DNA of 64,000 nucleotides, from positions 124,001-188,000 of the forward strand of contig ML210185.1 of the NCBI GenBank assembly GCA_004369085.1, given 5' to 3'. Shown one piece after another: positions 48,858-61,599 of the stretch; the first letter of the stretch is position 1; the number at the start of each line of letters is the position of its first letter. A program made the position numbers and the translations under genes. The notes under the pieces are model-generated. The model ran no database searches. It saw nothing but the letters and a program-made list of their open reading frames with translations, and was not told the DNA's origin. The DNA is from Coprinopsis marcescibilis. Taxonomy: Eukaryota; Basidiomycota; Agaricomycetes; Agaricales; Psathyrellaceae.

Positions 48858-49687
48858 AGAGACCTTGTTCTGTATACGTCTGTATACGACAGTCGGCGTA
48901 AGAATCGAGACAAGTTACCACAAGTATACATTCCGGCTTACTGACGGCCACGCGGCTGTGGTCACATGATCATATTGCAACGCGTCCTCGGAGTCTTTAT
49001 ACTTTCACTTTTCAGGCCAATCCCTTTTGCTCTGACCACATCGCAGGACCTGAACCTGGAAACTGACAGCTGCAACCCTTTTGATCTTTGGGGATACTCG
49101 TTCTGCTGCCGGTGCTCTGGGGTCTGACAATCTCATACACAATCTGGGGACATCTAGACAATTCGACTTTTTTTCGTGACGTCGTCGCTCAGTCTCCTCA
49201 ATGACACCAATCTCTTCCTTGTTATGGTGATGCATCCTCCACGACCTTTGGCTGGATAATATTTCACCCGCCACATCAAGGGTGGACACACCTTCCGTCT
49301 AACGCCTTCCACTGCCGGTGCATCTGACTCTCAGAAACGAGGACTCTGCACTCCTAGGATAAACTTTTGAGACGGTGCCCCCAAATTCTAATCGGCATTC
49401 TGCCAAATAAGTCCTGTTCTCTGGACTCCGTCGTTGATCGCCAACACGACCGCTCATTGTCCTTGGAACTTCGATCTGTCGTGGAGGTATGGGGACTTGC
49501 CACCCCCAAGTCACATGAAACGCTTGATGTATTTAAACGGGAGTACATGCACCGTTGCTCACGGTGAAATGCTTACCACGAGAACGAGGCTCTCTCTTCT
49601 GAACCTTCTCTACCTATATAGAGCCTCGGTTCATTGGCGCTTCCTAGATAACGACCTTTTACGACCTCCTCTTCATGTCCGTTCAAG
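48858..49687. promoter_or_regulatory. 830-bp upstream region of the P450 gene
   Basis: No supported gene. A TATA box TATATA lies at 49615-49620, about 70 bp before the P450 start at 49688. An out-of-frame ATG at 49675 opens a six-codon upstream frame that ends just after the main start. Confidence 0.5.
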
Positions 49688-52157
49688 ATGACTAGTGCGA
49701 CGACCATCCTTTCTCCGAGTTGGCTCTTTTTAAACCTGGGCAAGCTGAGTGTGTGGAACGCAAGTTATTCTATTAAACTACTCCATCGCTCCTTCTTACT
49801 TTGCCCCAGTCCCTCGTTGCCGCCCTCGGTTCTAGCGTTGCCCTTGTTATTTACAAGGTGTATCGTCGTAGCACGCGCATCTCAATTGCACATGTTCCAG
49901 GACCACAGCCCGAATCTTTCTTCCTTGGTCAGTCAATCCGCAGTCACCGGCGTCAATTCTGTACTGACGTTCGCATCAGGCAACCTGCGCGAGATATTCC
50001 AAAGCCAAGCTGGAGTACCAGACTTCAAATATCAACGTGAATATGGAGACATCGTCCGTGTGAAGGGCGCATTCGGGGTACGGGCCCACCTTCCACACCT
50101 GAATGGGATCTTACTGAATTGACACACAATAGGAGGACCGACTCATGATTTCAGACCCCAAGGCTTTGCAATACATTATCCACACGTCAGGTATGGCGAT
50201 GATATGAAGCAATGACCTTGGTTTAACCACCTTTGATTAGGTTATGCATATCCCAAATGGCCTGAGAGGACTGAAATATCCCGTGTTCTAATGGGCCGAG
50301 GGCTACTATGGGCAGACGGTGAGAGGACACTGATTTCACATCCCATCACATCTTAGACTCCTTTAGGCGACATACATAAACGGCAACGCAAAGTAATGCT
50401 TCCAGGGTTCGGAGGTAAAGAAAATCAAACATTAAGGAAGGAAGCACTTCAAACTGACATGGACGCTGACAGTACCTGAGTCCAAGTCCTACGTCTCAAT
50501 TTTCCGAAGGGTAGGAACGGAGGTAACATTCTTTTGTCTCCATCCCCGAGGAATGCGAGGCTAATACCCGATTAAGCTTACGGCGCAATGGACGGACATA
50601 CTTGCAAGCTCCAAAGACCAATCGGCTGTTATGAATGTTGCTAATTGGCTCTCGCGTACAACTATGGACTCTATCGGGGAAGGTTGGTGCTTCTAAGCGC
50701 CCGCTCGGATAATCACAATACTGAACCTCTCACCTCGCTTCAGCTGCCTTTGATTATCACTTTGGTGCCCTTACCAACGACGACAATGAATTTATGGAGG
50801 CTTATCTCGGCCTCATGTACGTTCATTTCTCTCCCTTGCTCCTTCGATTGCCGAACATGCGCTCGTCTCAGGTCAGACACGCTGGGCTCGCCACCGACTT
50901 CGGCCCTCTTTATTCAGACCGTAATGCCGCTGTGGTATCTTCGGTTGATGTCGATGTTTTCCCGGAAACGCAGCCTCGTTCACGCAAGACATACGGCGAA
51001 GCTCGCAAATGCCGTTGCGAAGGAACTCGTAAGGTCCAAATCAGAAGCACTGCTTCAAGGAAAGGGGAACAAGGACATTCTATCTCTACTCGGTATGATT
51101 TCTTGATCCGCTATCTGCATGCTTGAATTGAAGAAGCTCAATTCTCCTGTAGTCAAGGCGAATGCTTCTGAAAATGCCGAGACCAAGCTGACTGAAGAGG
51201 AAATCTACGCCCAAATGAGGTGCGCATTGTTAACTCTTGGCTGTCCATTGGCCGTGCGCTAACGCCGGGTTCAGGACGATTCTTTTGGCCGGTCATGAGA
51301 CAAGTGCGACTACTCTATGCTGGGTGCTTCTTGAGCTGGCAAGGCACCCTGAAGTTCAAGAGAAACTCCGTCGAGAGATTCGTGAGGTAGAAAGAGCCAT
51401 CCGTGCCCGAGGAGGTTCAGACTTCACTGCGACTGACCTCGACAACATGACGTATCTCCATGCTGTAATCAAGGTCCGTATTTTATCCGCACGACCTGCC
51501 CATTAATCTCCTTCCTCGCAAAAATGTTGTGGCTAATGTGACATGAATATAGGAGTCGATGAGGTATCACCCTGCCCTCTATCAAAATTACCGTCAAGCA
51601 GCCCGCGACGACGTTATCCCACTTTCAAAGCCCATCGTTGGCCCAGACGGTCAACTTACCAATTCTTTGCCTATTTCGAAGGGTACGAAGATTATTCTTT
51701 CCATCGCTGCATACAACAGGTATGAACAAGCCCGTTTCTCCGAGTTATCGCCTTCTCGGTCTGATGAGGCCTTCTCTAGGAACCAAGAAACATTCGGCGA
51801 AGACGCTCATGAATATAATCCTGAACGATGGTTGGACTCTAAAGAGAAGAAGGGTCCAACGCTTGGTGTATACGGAAATTTGTCAGTTCTCGGACTTTTC
51901 CTCTTTCATTCTCGCCTTAAACTCGGTCTAGGTTGACGTTTGCCGGTGGAATAAGGACGTGTATTGGATGGCGCTTTGCGCTTTATGAAGTTCTTTCGCT
52001 GACGGTGGAGATCATCAATAACTTCGAGTTAGGAGTGACCCCCGATATCGAGCGGCTCAGGAGAGAAGCGTGCTTGGTGATGCTTCCGACATTGGAGGGC
52101 GAACAACTCAAAGGAGAGAATCTTCCTTTGAAGATTACGCTAGCCACCAGGGATTAA
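49688..52157 (+). CDS. Cytochrome P450 monooxygenase (membrane-bound)
   Basis: Heme-thiolate monooxygenase, likely ER-anchored through SLVAALGSSVALVIYKVYRR near the N-terminus. The first exon MTSATTILSPSWLFLNLGKL ends at 49750, where a GTGTGG donor keeps frame with the CCCCAG acceptor at 49809. Conserved sites are the Pro hinge HVPGPQPESFFLG, the I-helix oxygen motif AGHETSATT, the K-helix ESMRYHP (E-x-x-R), the NPERW meander and the heme loop FAGGIRTCIGWRFA with its cysteine ligand. About fourteen short introns. No frameshift or stop was found in the exons I rebuilt, so it is probably active. The substrate is unknown. The pattern GYAYPKWPERTEISRVLMGR resembles the large expanded P450 families of Agaricomycetes. 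It does not sit in an obvious metabolite cluster. Confidence 0.92.
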
Positions 52158-52528
52158 TTTCGTTGTCATCTCACTGTTTTCCGTTGCTACTATTTTGTGC
52201 TGTACATACGTGATCATTATACCTGCAGAATTTCGCTACAAATTATCTGAATGGCGGGCGCTAGCCAACTTGATGAAAGTTTTTGAAGCCGCGGTGTTTG
52301 TCACGGCTTGCCAGGCGGTTTTGACGTCACCATTTCTTCCCGCTGTACGCCGTGTACGGTCACGTCGCAAAATGCTTAGGGTCGCGCAAGGAAATATTTC
52401 GCGCTCGTTATCACTCATTGCAGGTGTTTACTCTGTCGCGCATCGAGAAATCAAATGACTAACGCTGAGGAGGAGGTAGAAGACGTGTTGGCGTGCAATG
52501 CCAAGTTTCCGCCAGGGAAATCTTCGAA
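52158..52528. other. Gap upstream of the Mtf2-like gene
   Basis: Holds the P450 3' flank and the Mtf2-like upstream region. An 87-codon frame (52195-52458) crosses it without family features or needed splice sites. It is treated as chance. Confidence 0.4.
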
Positions 52529-53551
52529 ATGCGAAGATTGAGCATGTTGAATCGGTGTAGAAACATGTCGACCGGTCCAAGGTAGTCTTGCTAGTTACAG
52601 CAGTAGCAGAACTCTGACCTTCTCCCTTCAAGTGACTCAAAATCGCGGTCGATATTCTCAAAGGGAGAGTCTTCATGGGACCACCTATTCGATGACATCG
52701 ACGATAGACCTCCTGCGGCGTCTGCTCCCCAACAGCAAGGCAGCAGAAAGCATTCGATGACGGAGGCTGAAAAGAAGATTCTTCGAGAGCTGTTGGACCA
52801 AGTGTTCATCGCGAGGCAAGAACAGAGCCAGGAGAAAGGCCAGCTAGCCAAGGAGCTCTACGAAAAAACGCATGACCCCTCACAACCATACACCCGGCTT
52901 AGGGCCTCGAAAGCCCCGGCGGGAGAGAAGTCGCAATCCGACGTTGCAGTAGACGAACTGCAAGAAGACATGGATAAATGCGCCAACAAAGCGGAACTGT
53001 TGCAATGGGCCCGTCAGAACGTCTTCAACGAACCTGTGGAACACACCAACACGGTATCCACACTACCGCTTCCCATCTACTCGAGAATGATCCCGAGGCT
53101 CATGGCTCAGTTCAGGGAGCGATTCAAGGATCCAGAACTCGCGCTGTTTGTCTACAAGTACACCAGGAACCACTCGATCACGTCGTTCGTTTACGGCTGC
53201 ATGACAAGCACATATAACGAGCTGCTCCTCATACTTTGGAATCATTATCGAGATTTGCAAGGAATCCAGGATATCTTGGCCGATATGGAGGCCAACAGCG
53301 TCGGAGGGGACCGAAGAACGGAAATGATTGTCGAGAGGGCGTGTCGGGAGGCGGCTGAGGGGAAGCTCTGGCTCGACCGAAGTCCAGAAGGCGATCAGCT
53401 GGCGTTGGTAGAGATATCCAGAATCTCAGAGTCGTTGCTGAGATTATTGTCCATGTCCGGCCCTGGATACATGGGAGGCAAAAAGGATGATTGGAAGCTC
53501 AAAATTGCAAACGAGAGCAAAAGCAAACAAGGCAAATTCGGCAAATGGTAA
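52529..53551 (+). CDS. Mtf2-like mitochondrial protein
   Basis: The first short exon MRRLSMLNRCRNMSTGP, with Arg and no acids, is a good mitochondrial presequence. A GTAGTC donor joins it to the acceptor CTTCAAG so that SDSKSRSIFSKGESSWDHLF follows in frame. The main exon reads MTEAEKKILRELLDQVFIAR, then LLQWARQNVFNEP and the conserved block STYNELLLILWNHYRDLQGI, QDILADMEANSVGGDRRTEM. This resembles the C-terminal domain of yeast Mtf2/Nam1, a factor linking mitochondrial transcription and translation. The end is basic, KSKQGKFGKW. About 320 residues. The match is from pattern memory, so the exact function is tentative. Confidence 0.68.
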
Positions 53552-53771
53552 CATTTTGTCGTGCCCGCACTAGAATTGCTGCTATGGTACTCCAGTTGTC
53601 GATACATGATAGAGATACAATACGGTACATTTCGTATACTTCACCCCAAAATAATCTAATTTATATGAGTGTATATTAACCAATGGTATAGCTATGGTAT
53701 TCTGGATAATGCAAGAAACGGATGGTGGTATACTGTCGGGTATTCCAAGAAATAATTGTTGCCCGGAATCC

Positions 53772-56700
53772 TTAGGGATTGCCTCGGCGGGTATGTGGTT
53801 TCGTAGGTTTAGAGTTGGTGTGCTTCCCGGCTCTCAATCCGTGGCTCGGTTTGTAGGCGGGGTCGACTTCATCGCATTTCAGGTGAATTAACAGGTTGTA
53901 GACGAAGATCTGTTCGTATCTGTCACAGAAATCAGCAGGGGATCGAGTTGAAACTTGGACAAAGCTTACTGTGCGTTGGTGAACACGATCGACATCAAAT
54001 CTGAGGTGCACCGGAGAAGGTTGGGCGCCATCACCAAGGCGAGGTTGGCAGGGGTCATCTTCGTTATGCTTTGTGTCTTTTCTTCCAAGAAAAGCTGCAT
54101 AAAGCTAATAACAAACAGAATTACTCTGCGATTGATTGTTGGTAGGCGATGTATAATCTGGACGCATGCAACAGGGTCTTGGGCGCTCATGATGCATTCG
54201 TTGTACATTTCCGAGGGAACCAAGGGGTCGCACAGCTCTCGAAGCCAGAGCTTCATCAGTGATGCAAGGACATGTGGGTCATCGACAGATTCCAAAGTAT
54301 AGTATCCTCGATCAATGCGAAGCTTGAGTTCAGAAACGGAGTCGTTGTCACCAGGAACGCGGAAGATGCCTTCGGCACGAGGGCCACCCAAAGCGAGGAT
54401 GCCGTCTGCAAGGAATGGGAGAATGATTGGTACTTTCTGGTGGGGATAATTTCGCTCTTGTAGTCGGATGATCGCGTCAAGGGACTCTCCAAATGTCGAC
54501 GGGTTGAAGGCTGCATCCTGCAAAGCCAATCAGGGAAAGATACAAACTGAGGTGATCCAATACTCACAGCTGCTGTTTCTATTTCCGCCATCGACGGAGG
54601 TTTACCTCTTGGTCCTTTCCTTGAGATAGCGGAGAGACGGCGCAGAGAATATTTGGCAATCACGTCGATTCTACCTTCTTGCAAAGCGGTATGCCTTTGT
54701 ATGAAAGCCTCGAGATATGTCTCAAAGTTTTTTGACGGTGGGAACGTGAGGAGAAGCACGCATAGAAATTGCCATCCTTTGAAGACGCTCTCCCTAAAAA
54801 GCATCAGTAAATCATTAAGCAGGTTTAAAAAGGCAACATACGTGCTTGAATTGGATGTCAGTTGCTTCATAACCTGACAATACACTTCGTCTCGCAGCTC
54901 TCCGTGCAGAAGCCCTTCACTGAGGATCCATCTCTGCTGCTCCAAAATCCATGCTTGAGGGTTCACAAGGGATGTGGAAGAAGCATTGAGTCCATTGTTG
55001 GGTGGAGCATCCGCTTGAAGACGAATCCCGCCCTTCTCTCGTTCACGGTCTCCCATAATCTGTTGTATCACTTTGAAAATCTTGACAGCGTCCCGATGTA
55101 GGCTACGGTTCAAGAGGAGGAGCGGTGAGGTCAAAGGAGTCTGAAATCGTACACGTTATAAACAGAAGATAAAGCCTGAAAGATCCCCCTGACCTTTTGC
55201 CATGTCATAAGCTGTTCCACTGGTATCTTCCGTTTGAAAATGAAGCCACTTTTATGGGTTGAAAAGTATTGTCTGGCGTATTCCGACTCTGCAAAGAGCT
55301 GTATATCCGAAACGAGGTCGCGGGGAAGAGTATGTTGTCCGCTGGCGGGTTTCAGAAGGAGGCAGGGACATGATGCGCACTAATAACTTACCCAAGGTCA
55401 GAGTTTGAGGAGCTCGCGTCTTGGATGTGAATCTTGGGAGCAACAGCAATGGGCCTGCCATATTCTCGATTCTTGACGGGGCTCATCTGCATGGTAGCCG
55501 CTATCAATGCGTCAGTTCAACACTATGGGACGAAGAGGGACCTGGTGCTTACCATGATTTAAGACGGGACTGCTGATGTTCTTGCCTCCAACTGTCGGGG
55601 CAGATGGAGCAGGTCTGGACGGCGACGGAGGAGCGTCGTTCCTGGTCTTTATTCTGAGAGACTGATGAGGAGAACTTCCTGGTGTGGATAGCGACTCCGA
55701 GTTTCGAATGGAGCCATTTGTCCTAGCAGGAGAAGACGGTCCACCCTCCGACTGCGAGAAAGTCAATTTTTCGAGGGCTGCATCCAAGCTTTGAGGTTGT
55801 TGTGGGCGATGAGACGCATATGCGGAAGTCGGGGTCTTTGGCCTCCCGCTTCTAGTGCTACCGTCGGAAGGATTTGTGCTATCCCCTTGATTCTTGGGTT
55901 TGCTGGGGCTATCTTTGCCCGCCCTGGTGGAAGACCCAGAATTCCCCTTGAGATCAGTTCCGAACTTGGTGGACGACGGAGATGGAGGCGCCGAATGTTC
56001 TGTTGCATACGGTGATCCAGGAATTGGCGTTAATTGCGAACCACCATGAAGTCGGCTGCTGTGATGCTGTTCGGATGTGCTTCTTCGCACGGACTGTCGC
56101 TGGCCGGGGTGACGATTGGACTGCTGGACGGCAAGTTTGTCCGTGGGTTGATTCTGTCAGAGAGTGGGCGCTCTCAGAAGCCGGTTCATGAGTTGAGGCG
56201 AGAAATGTGTACCTGAGGCCCACCGGCTTGCTTTTTGTACGAACTGCGATCAATCTGCGAGAGGCGACGTGCGAGAGCTGTGTTCTGTATGTGTATGATT
56301 AGAGCCTAACCAAGGTATGATTAATGTAGGGGAGAGCTCACCTGTAAGATGCCAAGTGGGATCACAAACCCTGAAGGACGCTCCCAAACTGTTTCGCCGG
56401 TCTTCGTTTGATAATAGTAGGGCATTCCACCACGGGAATCGTCAGCCAGCTCCCACCATTCTCCCTCTTCGCTTGGGGGTAATCTGTCGATCACAGAGTG
56501 ATATTGAATTCACGCGGTCCGCACGATGGCATGCCCGACTCACACGAAGTGTCCAACAGGAGGATCCCAGCTGACCTGACCTGTAGCTGGACATGCAAAA
56601 AAGGACGTTTGCGTCTGTGAGTGGGTTAGGGAGTCATGAATTGAAGTTTTGGAAGTGAGGGGTGTACCTGAGGATCAACCAATGTCACCCAGAAATTGGA

Positions 56701-56910
56701 CCCCCACTTTGATTCATCCGCTTCTGCTGGCTCCTGCGCTGGTGTTCTGGCTCTTTTCTGAGGGGTGGTAGACGGTGAGGCTTGAGACCATGCGTTCTGA
56801 GAGGCGCTGGAAGGACGGCCTGCCACAGTTCGCGAGGTTACAGGTGTCGTCGCAGTCGCCGAGATGGGATGTCCGTGTGGTGCGACATTAGTGTTGACTG
56901 CGAGTGACAT
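53772..56910 (-). CDS. WW-MyTH4-RhoGAP protein (ARHGAP39/Vilse-like)
   Basis: Rho-family GTPase-activating protein. It starts MSLAVNTNVAPHGHPIS at 56910. Two WW domains follow: NFWVTLVDPQTQTSFFACPA..WDPP, and EWWELADDSRGG..ETVWERPSGF. A long Ser/Pro-rich linker covers 55500-56200. The MyTH4 domain has TPLTSPLLLLNRSLHRDAVK, EGLLHGELRDEVYCQVMKQL and LCVLLLTFPPSKNFETYLEA. The RhoGAP domain holds VPIILPFLADGILALGG, the arginine finger in AEGIFRVPGDNDSV, and KMTPANLALVMAPNLLRC. The last exon ends KPHTRRGNP at 53772. The order WW-WW-MyTH4-RhoGAP equals that of animal ARHGAP39. The Rho target is not evident. About nine introns. Confidence 0.88.
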
Positions 56911-57498
56911 GGGTATCGAATAGTTGGTATAAGGCAAAGCAGGGGGCCAGCAAAGGGGAATCCACGGAAGAGAGGGGCAAAATGGGTCGAAGCAGGGGGA
57001 ACACGACCGTTGGGTAAGTAATGGGTATTCAAGAAACCGTTGGAGGCAAGAAGTCACGGTCCTCGCTCTAAGCCCAGAAAAGCAAGTCCACCCTTGTCCA
57101 TACATCGGAACTATTACATCCGCCGTTCGATTAGATTCAGCTGATTAGATTGACGGTTTCTAATTATTAAGGGCTATAACCTAGTCACTCCTTCTCTACC
57201 CTCATCAGTGACAACAAAGCTTTCAACGCGTTCAAACGATCCACCGATCATGTTACTTAGCTTGATCTCGCGAATACTGATCGACAGAACGAGAGCCGCT
57301 TGACCGCTGTGATCGAAGCTGCGAACGATCACCATGGCCTGTCCTCTACATGTGCCGCAATTATCTCCTTCAGATGTACAGAATCTGTCCTTCAAGAAAA
57401 GCACGGTCTATAGCACTGGGGGGATCACGGTTTACTCCACAAGCATTGTATTGACTATTCTCCGATCATCTCTCTCGACGAATAGTTGCGCTGCGGAT
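56911..57498. other. RhoGAP upstream region
   Basis: Lies between the RhoGAP start and the UCH37 stop, both on the minus strand. Minus frames such as 57174-57404 have no family features. An upstream in-frame ATG at 57105 could extend the RhoGAP protein by 65 poorly conserved residues. I prefer 56910. Confidence 0.4.
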
Positions 57499-58681
57499 TC
57501 AGTCTTCATCCATGTCCTCTCCACGTTCCTTCCGCTTCTGTATTCGCTGCTTCATGGTATCCTTTGCTTTCGCTTCAGCTTGCGAAAGCTTTCCTACACT
57601 GGCAAGTGCGGCCAGCAGGCCATGTACTAGACCGACATGGTTATGACGCCTCAAGCTGTTTTCGAACTGATGCATCAAACCTCAATCAGCCGGTATATCG
57701 GGAAAGATTGCTCGTATTAACTCACAGTCCAGCGTTCTCGTTTGGCATTCTCATTCGAAATCCTTGAAACAACTTCGGATTCGACTGCATGGTTTCCAGA
57801 AGCTTGAGCCTGTTGCAGTTGAACTTGCAAGCTAGGTAGCGGGTCGTCACGAAGGGCGAGAAGACTGAATTCAAGCTAAAACGGAACACCCAATGAGCAT
57901 CAGAACCAAGAGCGGTTAGAAAGGCTTACAGCTCCCATTGGGTATGTGTTGATACGCGCTTCAATAACTTCCCTATGAGAGAATCAGCGACATGTTTGGC
58001 GCAAGAGAAGTCGAAGAACGCACCTAGCGGTCTTCAACCATCCCTCGCCTTCCTCAGAGTAGGAGCCATGTCGAACCGCGTGTGGCTTCAAACCATCGAG
58101 TTCGTACACAGCACCCATGAAAGGCAAGTAGACGACAAAGTGGTACGCGTCTTCACTCTTTCTGGGCAGCTCCAGGCCATCTAGCGAGAGGGCATTCGGA
58201 GGCGAGAGCGCGTTATGCACTTCTCTCAGCCAATCGGAGCTGGTGACCACAATACCACGCGTTTGTGGATCCATTTCGGCAGAGAAACTCAAAAGTTCGG
58301 CGAACTGCGGTCCAGTTGGTAGCGCAGGGATATTTCCAAGGGCATTGACCACAGCCAGAGTTGCGCAAGCATTGTTAACAACCTGGTGAGCGAAAAAGCC
58401 AGGAAAGTCGGGGTCGTCCGTCCCTGCTTTGGAGCTAGTTGCCGAAGATGGAATCCATTTGAACAGGAAGATAAGCGCATGCAATGGTTTCAGAGCAGCC
58501 AGTGATTCTGCATCTAAGGAATACAGATCATCAACAATTAACGGGACACCTAAAGATTTCAGCAATTCCCTGCTCCTTCGCGGTAAAAATAAGGTTTTCG
58601 GATTTTTACTGGAACGTACGTAAAGACTCCGGGGTCCGACTCCGTGAGCTGCCATCCGCTATTGCTGTCTTCGTCTGCCAT
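57499..58681 (-). CDS. Ubiquitin C-terminal hydrolase UCH37/UCHL5
   Basis: Cysteine deubiquitinase of the UCH family. It associates with the proteasome in organisms where it is known. The start MADEDSNSGWQLTESDPGVF is followed by an intron and SRELLKSLGVPLIVDDLYSL. The active-site Gln and Cys lie in PGFFAHQVVNNACATLAVVN, the catalytic His in DAYHFVVYLP and the Asp in ELDGLKPHAV. The C-terminal ULD-like tail gives FENSLRRHNHVGLVHGLLAA and KAKDTMKQRIQKRKERGEDM, the helix that docks on ADRM1/Rpn13 in animals. Stop TGA is at 57499-57501. Five exons, about 325 residues. It is divergent from MED31, with a 223-bp gap containing CACGTG at 58758-58763. Confidence 0.93.
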
Positions 58682-58904
58682 TGTGGACAGGGGATGAGAA
58701 TAAAAGTGTTGTGGTCAAGCACAAGTTGAGGTTGAATGAGGGCGTCTCACCAGGCACCACGTGGGCCGTGGAAATGATGCATTTGGCATTTGCTTAACAA
58801 GGACAGACCTGTCTTTCACTGTCTCTCGTGCATAACGCTGCTCTATCCCAGTTCATTTATCGTTGACGGATCTCCTGGCGCTCTAGAGTCCACATTCATC
58901 TATC

Positions 58905-59474
58905 ATGTCTGTTCACGCCAGTCAAACTCCTGCAATGGCCGCACCAACGGACCCAAAGGCTGCCAATCGCGCTAGATTCGAACTGGAGCTGGAATTCGTC
59001 CAGGCATTGGCGAACCCATACTATCTCCACTCCCTAGCGCAGCAAAATATTCTCGAACAGCCTGCATTTATCAATTACCTGAAGTACCTTCTCTACTTTA
59101 AGGAGCCAGATTACGCGCGTTTCATCCAGTGCGTGTGGCTATCCCGTCGCGTCCTGTCGACAGATCGGCAACGTTAACTCGATAAACTATACAGCTATCC
59201 CCATGCTCTCCATCATCTAGATCTGCTCCAACATGCCCAATTCCGGGAGGAATTGAAGAAAGACGTGTCCCTACGAGATTATTTAGGCCAAAAGCAGCGG
59301 GATCATTGGAAGACGTGGTACGTATTGCACTCATGCTTTGTGGTGCGCCGGCCGTCTGAACGGGATGTATTACTACCCTTGCTTTGCTGTAGGCGGGATC
59401 CAAAATATTTTAATTCATCTGTCAACGAGTCCAAATCGGAGGAAGCTGTTGAAACCCAAGAGCCTGTTACATGA
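58905..59474 (+). CDS. MED31: Mediator complex subunit 31
   Basis: Small, highly conserved middle-module subunit of Mediator (yeast Soh1). Three exons. The start [18 protein letters not shown] leads to the core [40 protein letters not shown] and [11 protein letters not shown], then [20 protein letters not shown], and after the second intron [17 protein letters not shown]. The last exon [20 protein letters not shown] ends in TGA at 59472-59474. About 140 residues, slightly longer than yeast because of an acidic tail. All conserved positions look present. Confidence 0.95.
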
Positions 59475-60040
59475 AGGCCGAGCCTGCGCACTTGATGCAA
59501 TCGTGTCGGTGGTTGGCGGCATGGTCGGGACCTTGAGGGCCTTGTTAACGATCACTATTCAAAATACAAACCTGGGAGAAATGTCACAAATCAAGTCAGG
59601 TCTCGCTAGCGGCTGGAGAGGCGGCGCCGTCCATCATTGAAGGGGAGCATGGGAGAAATGTACATACGACTCGGTTACAAAGGTACCTGTTTCAAGTTTG
59701 GTCCCTTTCTAAGCACCCGTTTGTATAATTATATGCCACCGTTCCAACCGTGTGGCAATCGATGATGGATCTCTTTTGCTGTTCTCTTGCTTGTCTTCAC
59801 GACATCCGAATCTTACTCGTGTGCCACGTTAGCAAAGCAACTTCGCGCTTAACGGGCGCTTCCGAACAGGTTGCATCAAACCCGGCGGGAACGATGACAT
59901 GGTGATGCTTACGTGATCTGTTTGCTGGCGCGGATGCTTGCTGCTCGTGCATCGCCGACGTTGCCTCGAACGTTCTCGCCGCAATTTCGTGGCCTTGTTA
60001 GCCACCCTTCAGCGTCTTCTAAGCGCCTACTCGATGGATC
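59475..60040. other. Gap between MED31 and the SLC35-type transporter
   Basis: 3' flank of MED31 followed by upstream sequence of the transporter. No supported gene, repeat or structured RNA is seen. Confidence 0.4.
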
Positions 60041-61599
60041 ATGGACCAACAGCGACCTAATGTGGAGGAGTATGCCCTCGTAGAAACCAATGTACACAAC
60101 CGACGGTCCACATCCTTGGAAAGGGCCCAGCGCCCTCCGCTTTCAGCGCGGTCTGAAGGCATTCATCTTGCTTCAGTAGCAGAGAAGAAGCGCCTTTGGT
60201 GGAGAAATGCTCTCATCAACTTACTTTTTATTGCATCATGGCATGTTAACACGCATTTCGTCCTCCTGTTTTATCTAATCGGACCTTTAGGTATTTCTTC
60301 GCAATGGTCCTCTCACTGTATAACAAATGGATGTTTTCGCCGCAATACTATGGCTTCCCGGCGCCTCTCTTTGTGACGACCATGCACATGTTTGTGCAAT
60401 TCGTGTTGGCTGCAATGCTTCGCTTCATATGGCCAAAGAGATTTCGGCCAAAATACAACCCAACTCCTGGCGACTATGGGTAGGTCCTCACCCCATTAGC
60501 ATATTCAAAGGACTTGCACTTGCAAATGTCCTTACCCAAATGCTGGTTCCAACCCTTAACTTAAATCAGTCACTTAGGAAAAAAGCTGCACCTACTGCTG
60601 TTGCAACGGGTCTAGACATTGGATTATCCAATCTATCGTTGAAATCAATAACGCTCTCATTTTACAGTAGGTGAAAGTTTTACCCATAACGCTACCGTGC
60701 TGTTAACAAGCGCTTCGCTCTAGCTATGTGCAAATCATCTTCTTTAATATTCGTGCTGCTGTTTGCATTCCTGTTTCGATTGGAACGATTCTCCTGGCGG
60801 TTGATTGGGGTTATAACGCTAATTTTCTCCGGAGTTCTCCTCATGGTGGCAACGGAAGCACACTTTGTGCTGGAAGGATTCCTATTGGTTATCAGCGCCA
60901 GTGCTCTAGGTGGACTTCGGTGGAGTTTGACGCAACTCCTGCTCAAGGACAAGAAAATGGGCCTGGATAACCCTGCCGCCACGATCTTCTGGCTTTCCCC
61001 ATCCATGGGCCTGACGCTATGCATTGTTAGCTTAGCCATCGAAGGATGGTGGACGCTTTTCCACACCAAATTTTTCCAAGGAGCGCAACAAATCCTTCTT
61101 ACGTGTGTCTACCTCACCGCCCCCGGGGTTGTTGCCTTTTGCATGGTGCTCAGCGAGTTTTAGTGAGTCATTTCTGACTGTTACGAATGGAAATAGCTGA
61201 CGAAACTACACGCGCAGTATCATTCAGAGAACTGGTGTAATGCCGATGTCCATTGCTGGGATAGCGAAAGAAGTCAGCACAATCACGATTTCGGCTTGGT
61301 TTTTCGGCGACAAACTTACGGTGCTGAACCTGACTGGAGTGGGGATTACTGTTTGCGGTATGGTTGCCACCTAGCTCGTAATGGGTGGGGATCTAATGTT
61401 TCATCCAGGTATTGGGCTCTTTACGTACCACAAATACCGTAAATCGATGGAGTCTACGGTGCCTCTGGACGGGCACGGGAATCCTGTTGCCGACAGCGAT
61501 GCATACCTGGAAGCGGAGGGCGCTGATGCTGAGGAGACGGCGCAGCTAACCGAGTTCCAGGAAGATGATGACGTGCGTATGGACGAGCAAAATGATTAA
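60041..61599 (+). CDS. SLC35-family nucleotide-sugar/triose-phosphate-type transporter
   Basis: Ten-segment membrane protein of the drug/metabolite transporter superfamily, TPT branch, likely in the Golgi or ER. It starts MDQQRPNVEEYALVETNV. After introns come YFFAMVLSLYNKWMFSP, the KW motif of this branch, PAPLFVTTMHMFVQFVLAAM, TGLDIGLSNLSLKSITLSFY, MCKSSSLIFVLLFAFLFRLE, LGGLRWSLTQLLLKDKKMG and VSTITISAWFFGDKLTVLNL. The tail is acidic, ending RMDEQND. The pattern resembles SLC35C2 and yeast Ymd8. The substrate cannot be read from sequence. About six introns, with the last ending TTCATCCAG. A continuous reading through 60291-60376 would break the protein, so that stretch is spliced. Confidence 0.86.

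Noticed and set aside
52195..52458. 87-codon plus frame before the Mtf2-like gene
   Set aside because: No splice joins it in frame to the main gene, and the exon at 52529 gives a better presequence.
49688..53551. P450 plus neighbours as a metabolite cluster
   Set aside because: The adjacent genes are mitochondrial housekeeping types, with no backbone synthase, transporter or cluster regulator beside it.
57174..57404. 76-codon minus frame between UCH37 and RhoGAP
   Set aside because: No family features; it falls in the RhoGAP upstream region.
59338..59640. 100-codon plus frame over the end of MED31
   Set aside because: It is out of frame with the MED31 last exon, which has a consistent splice and stop.
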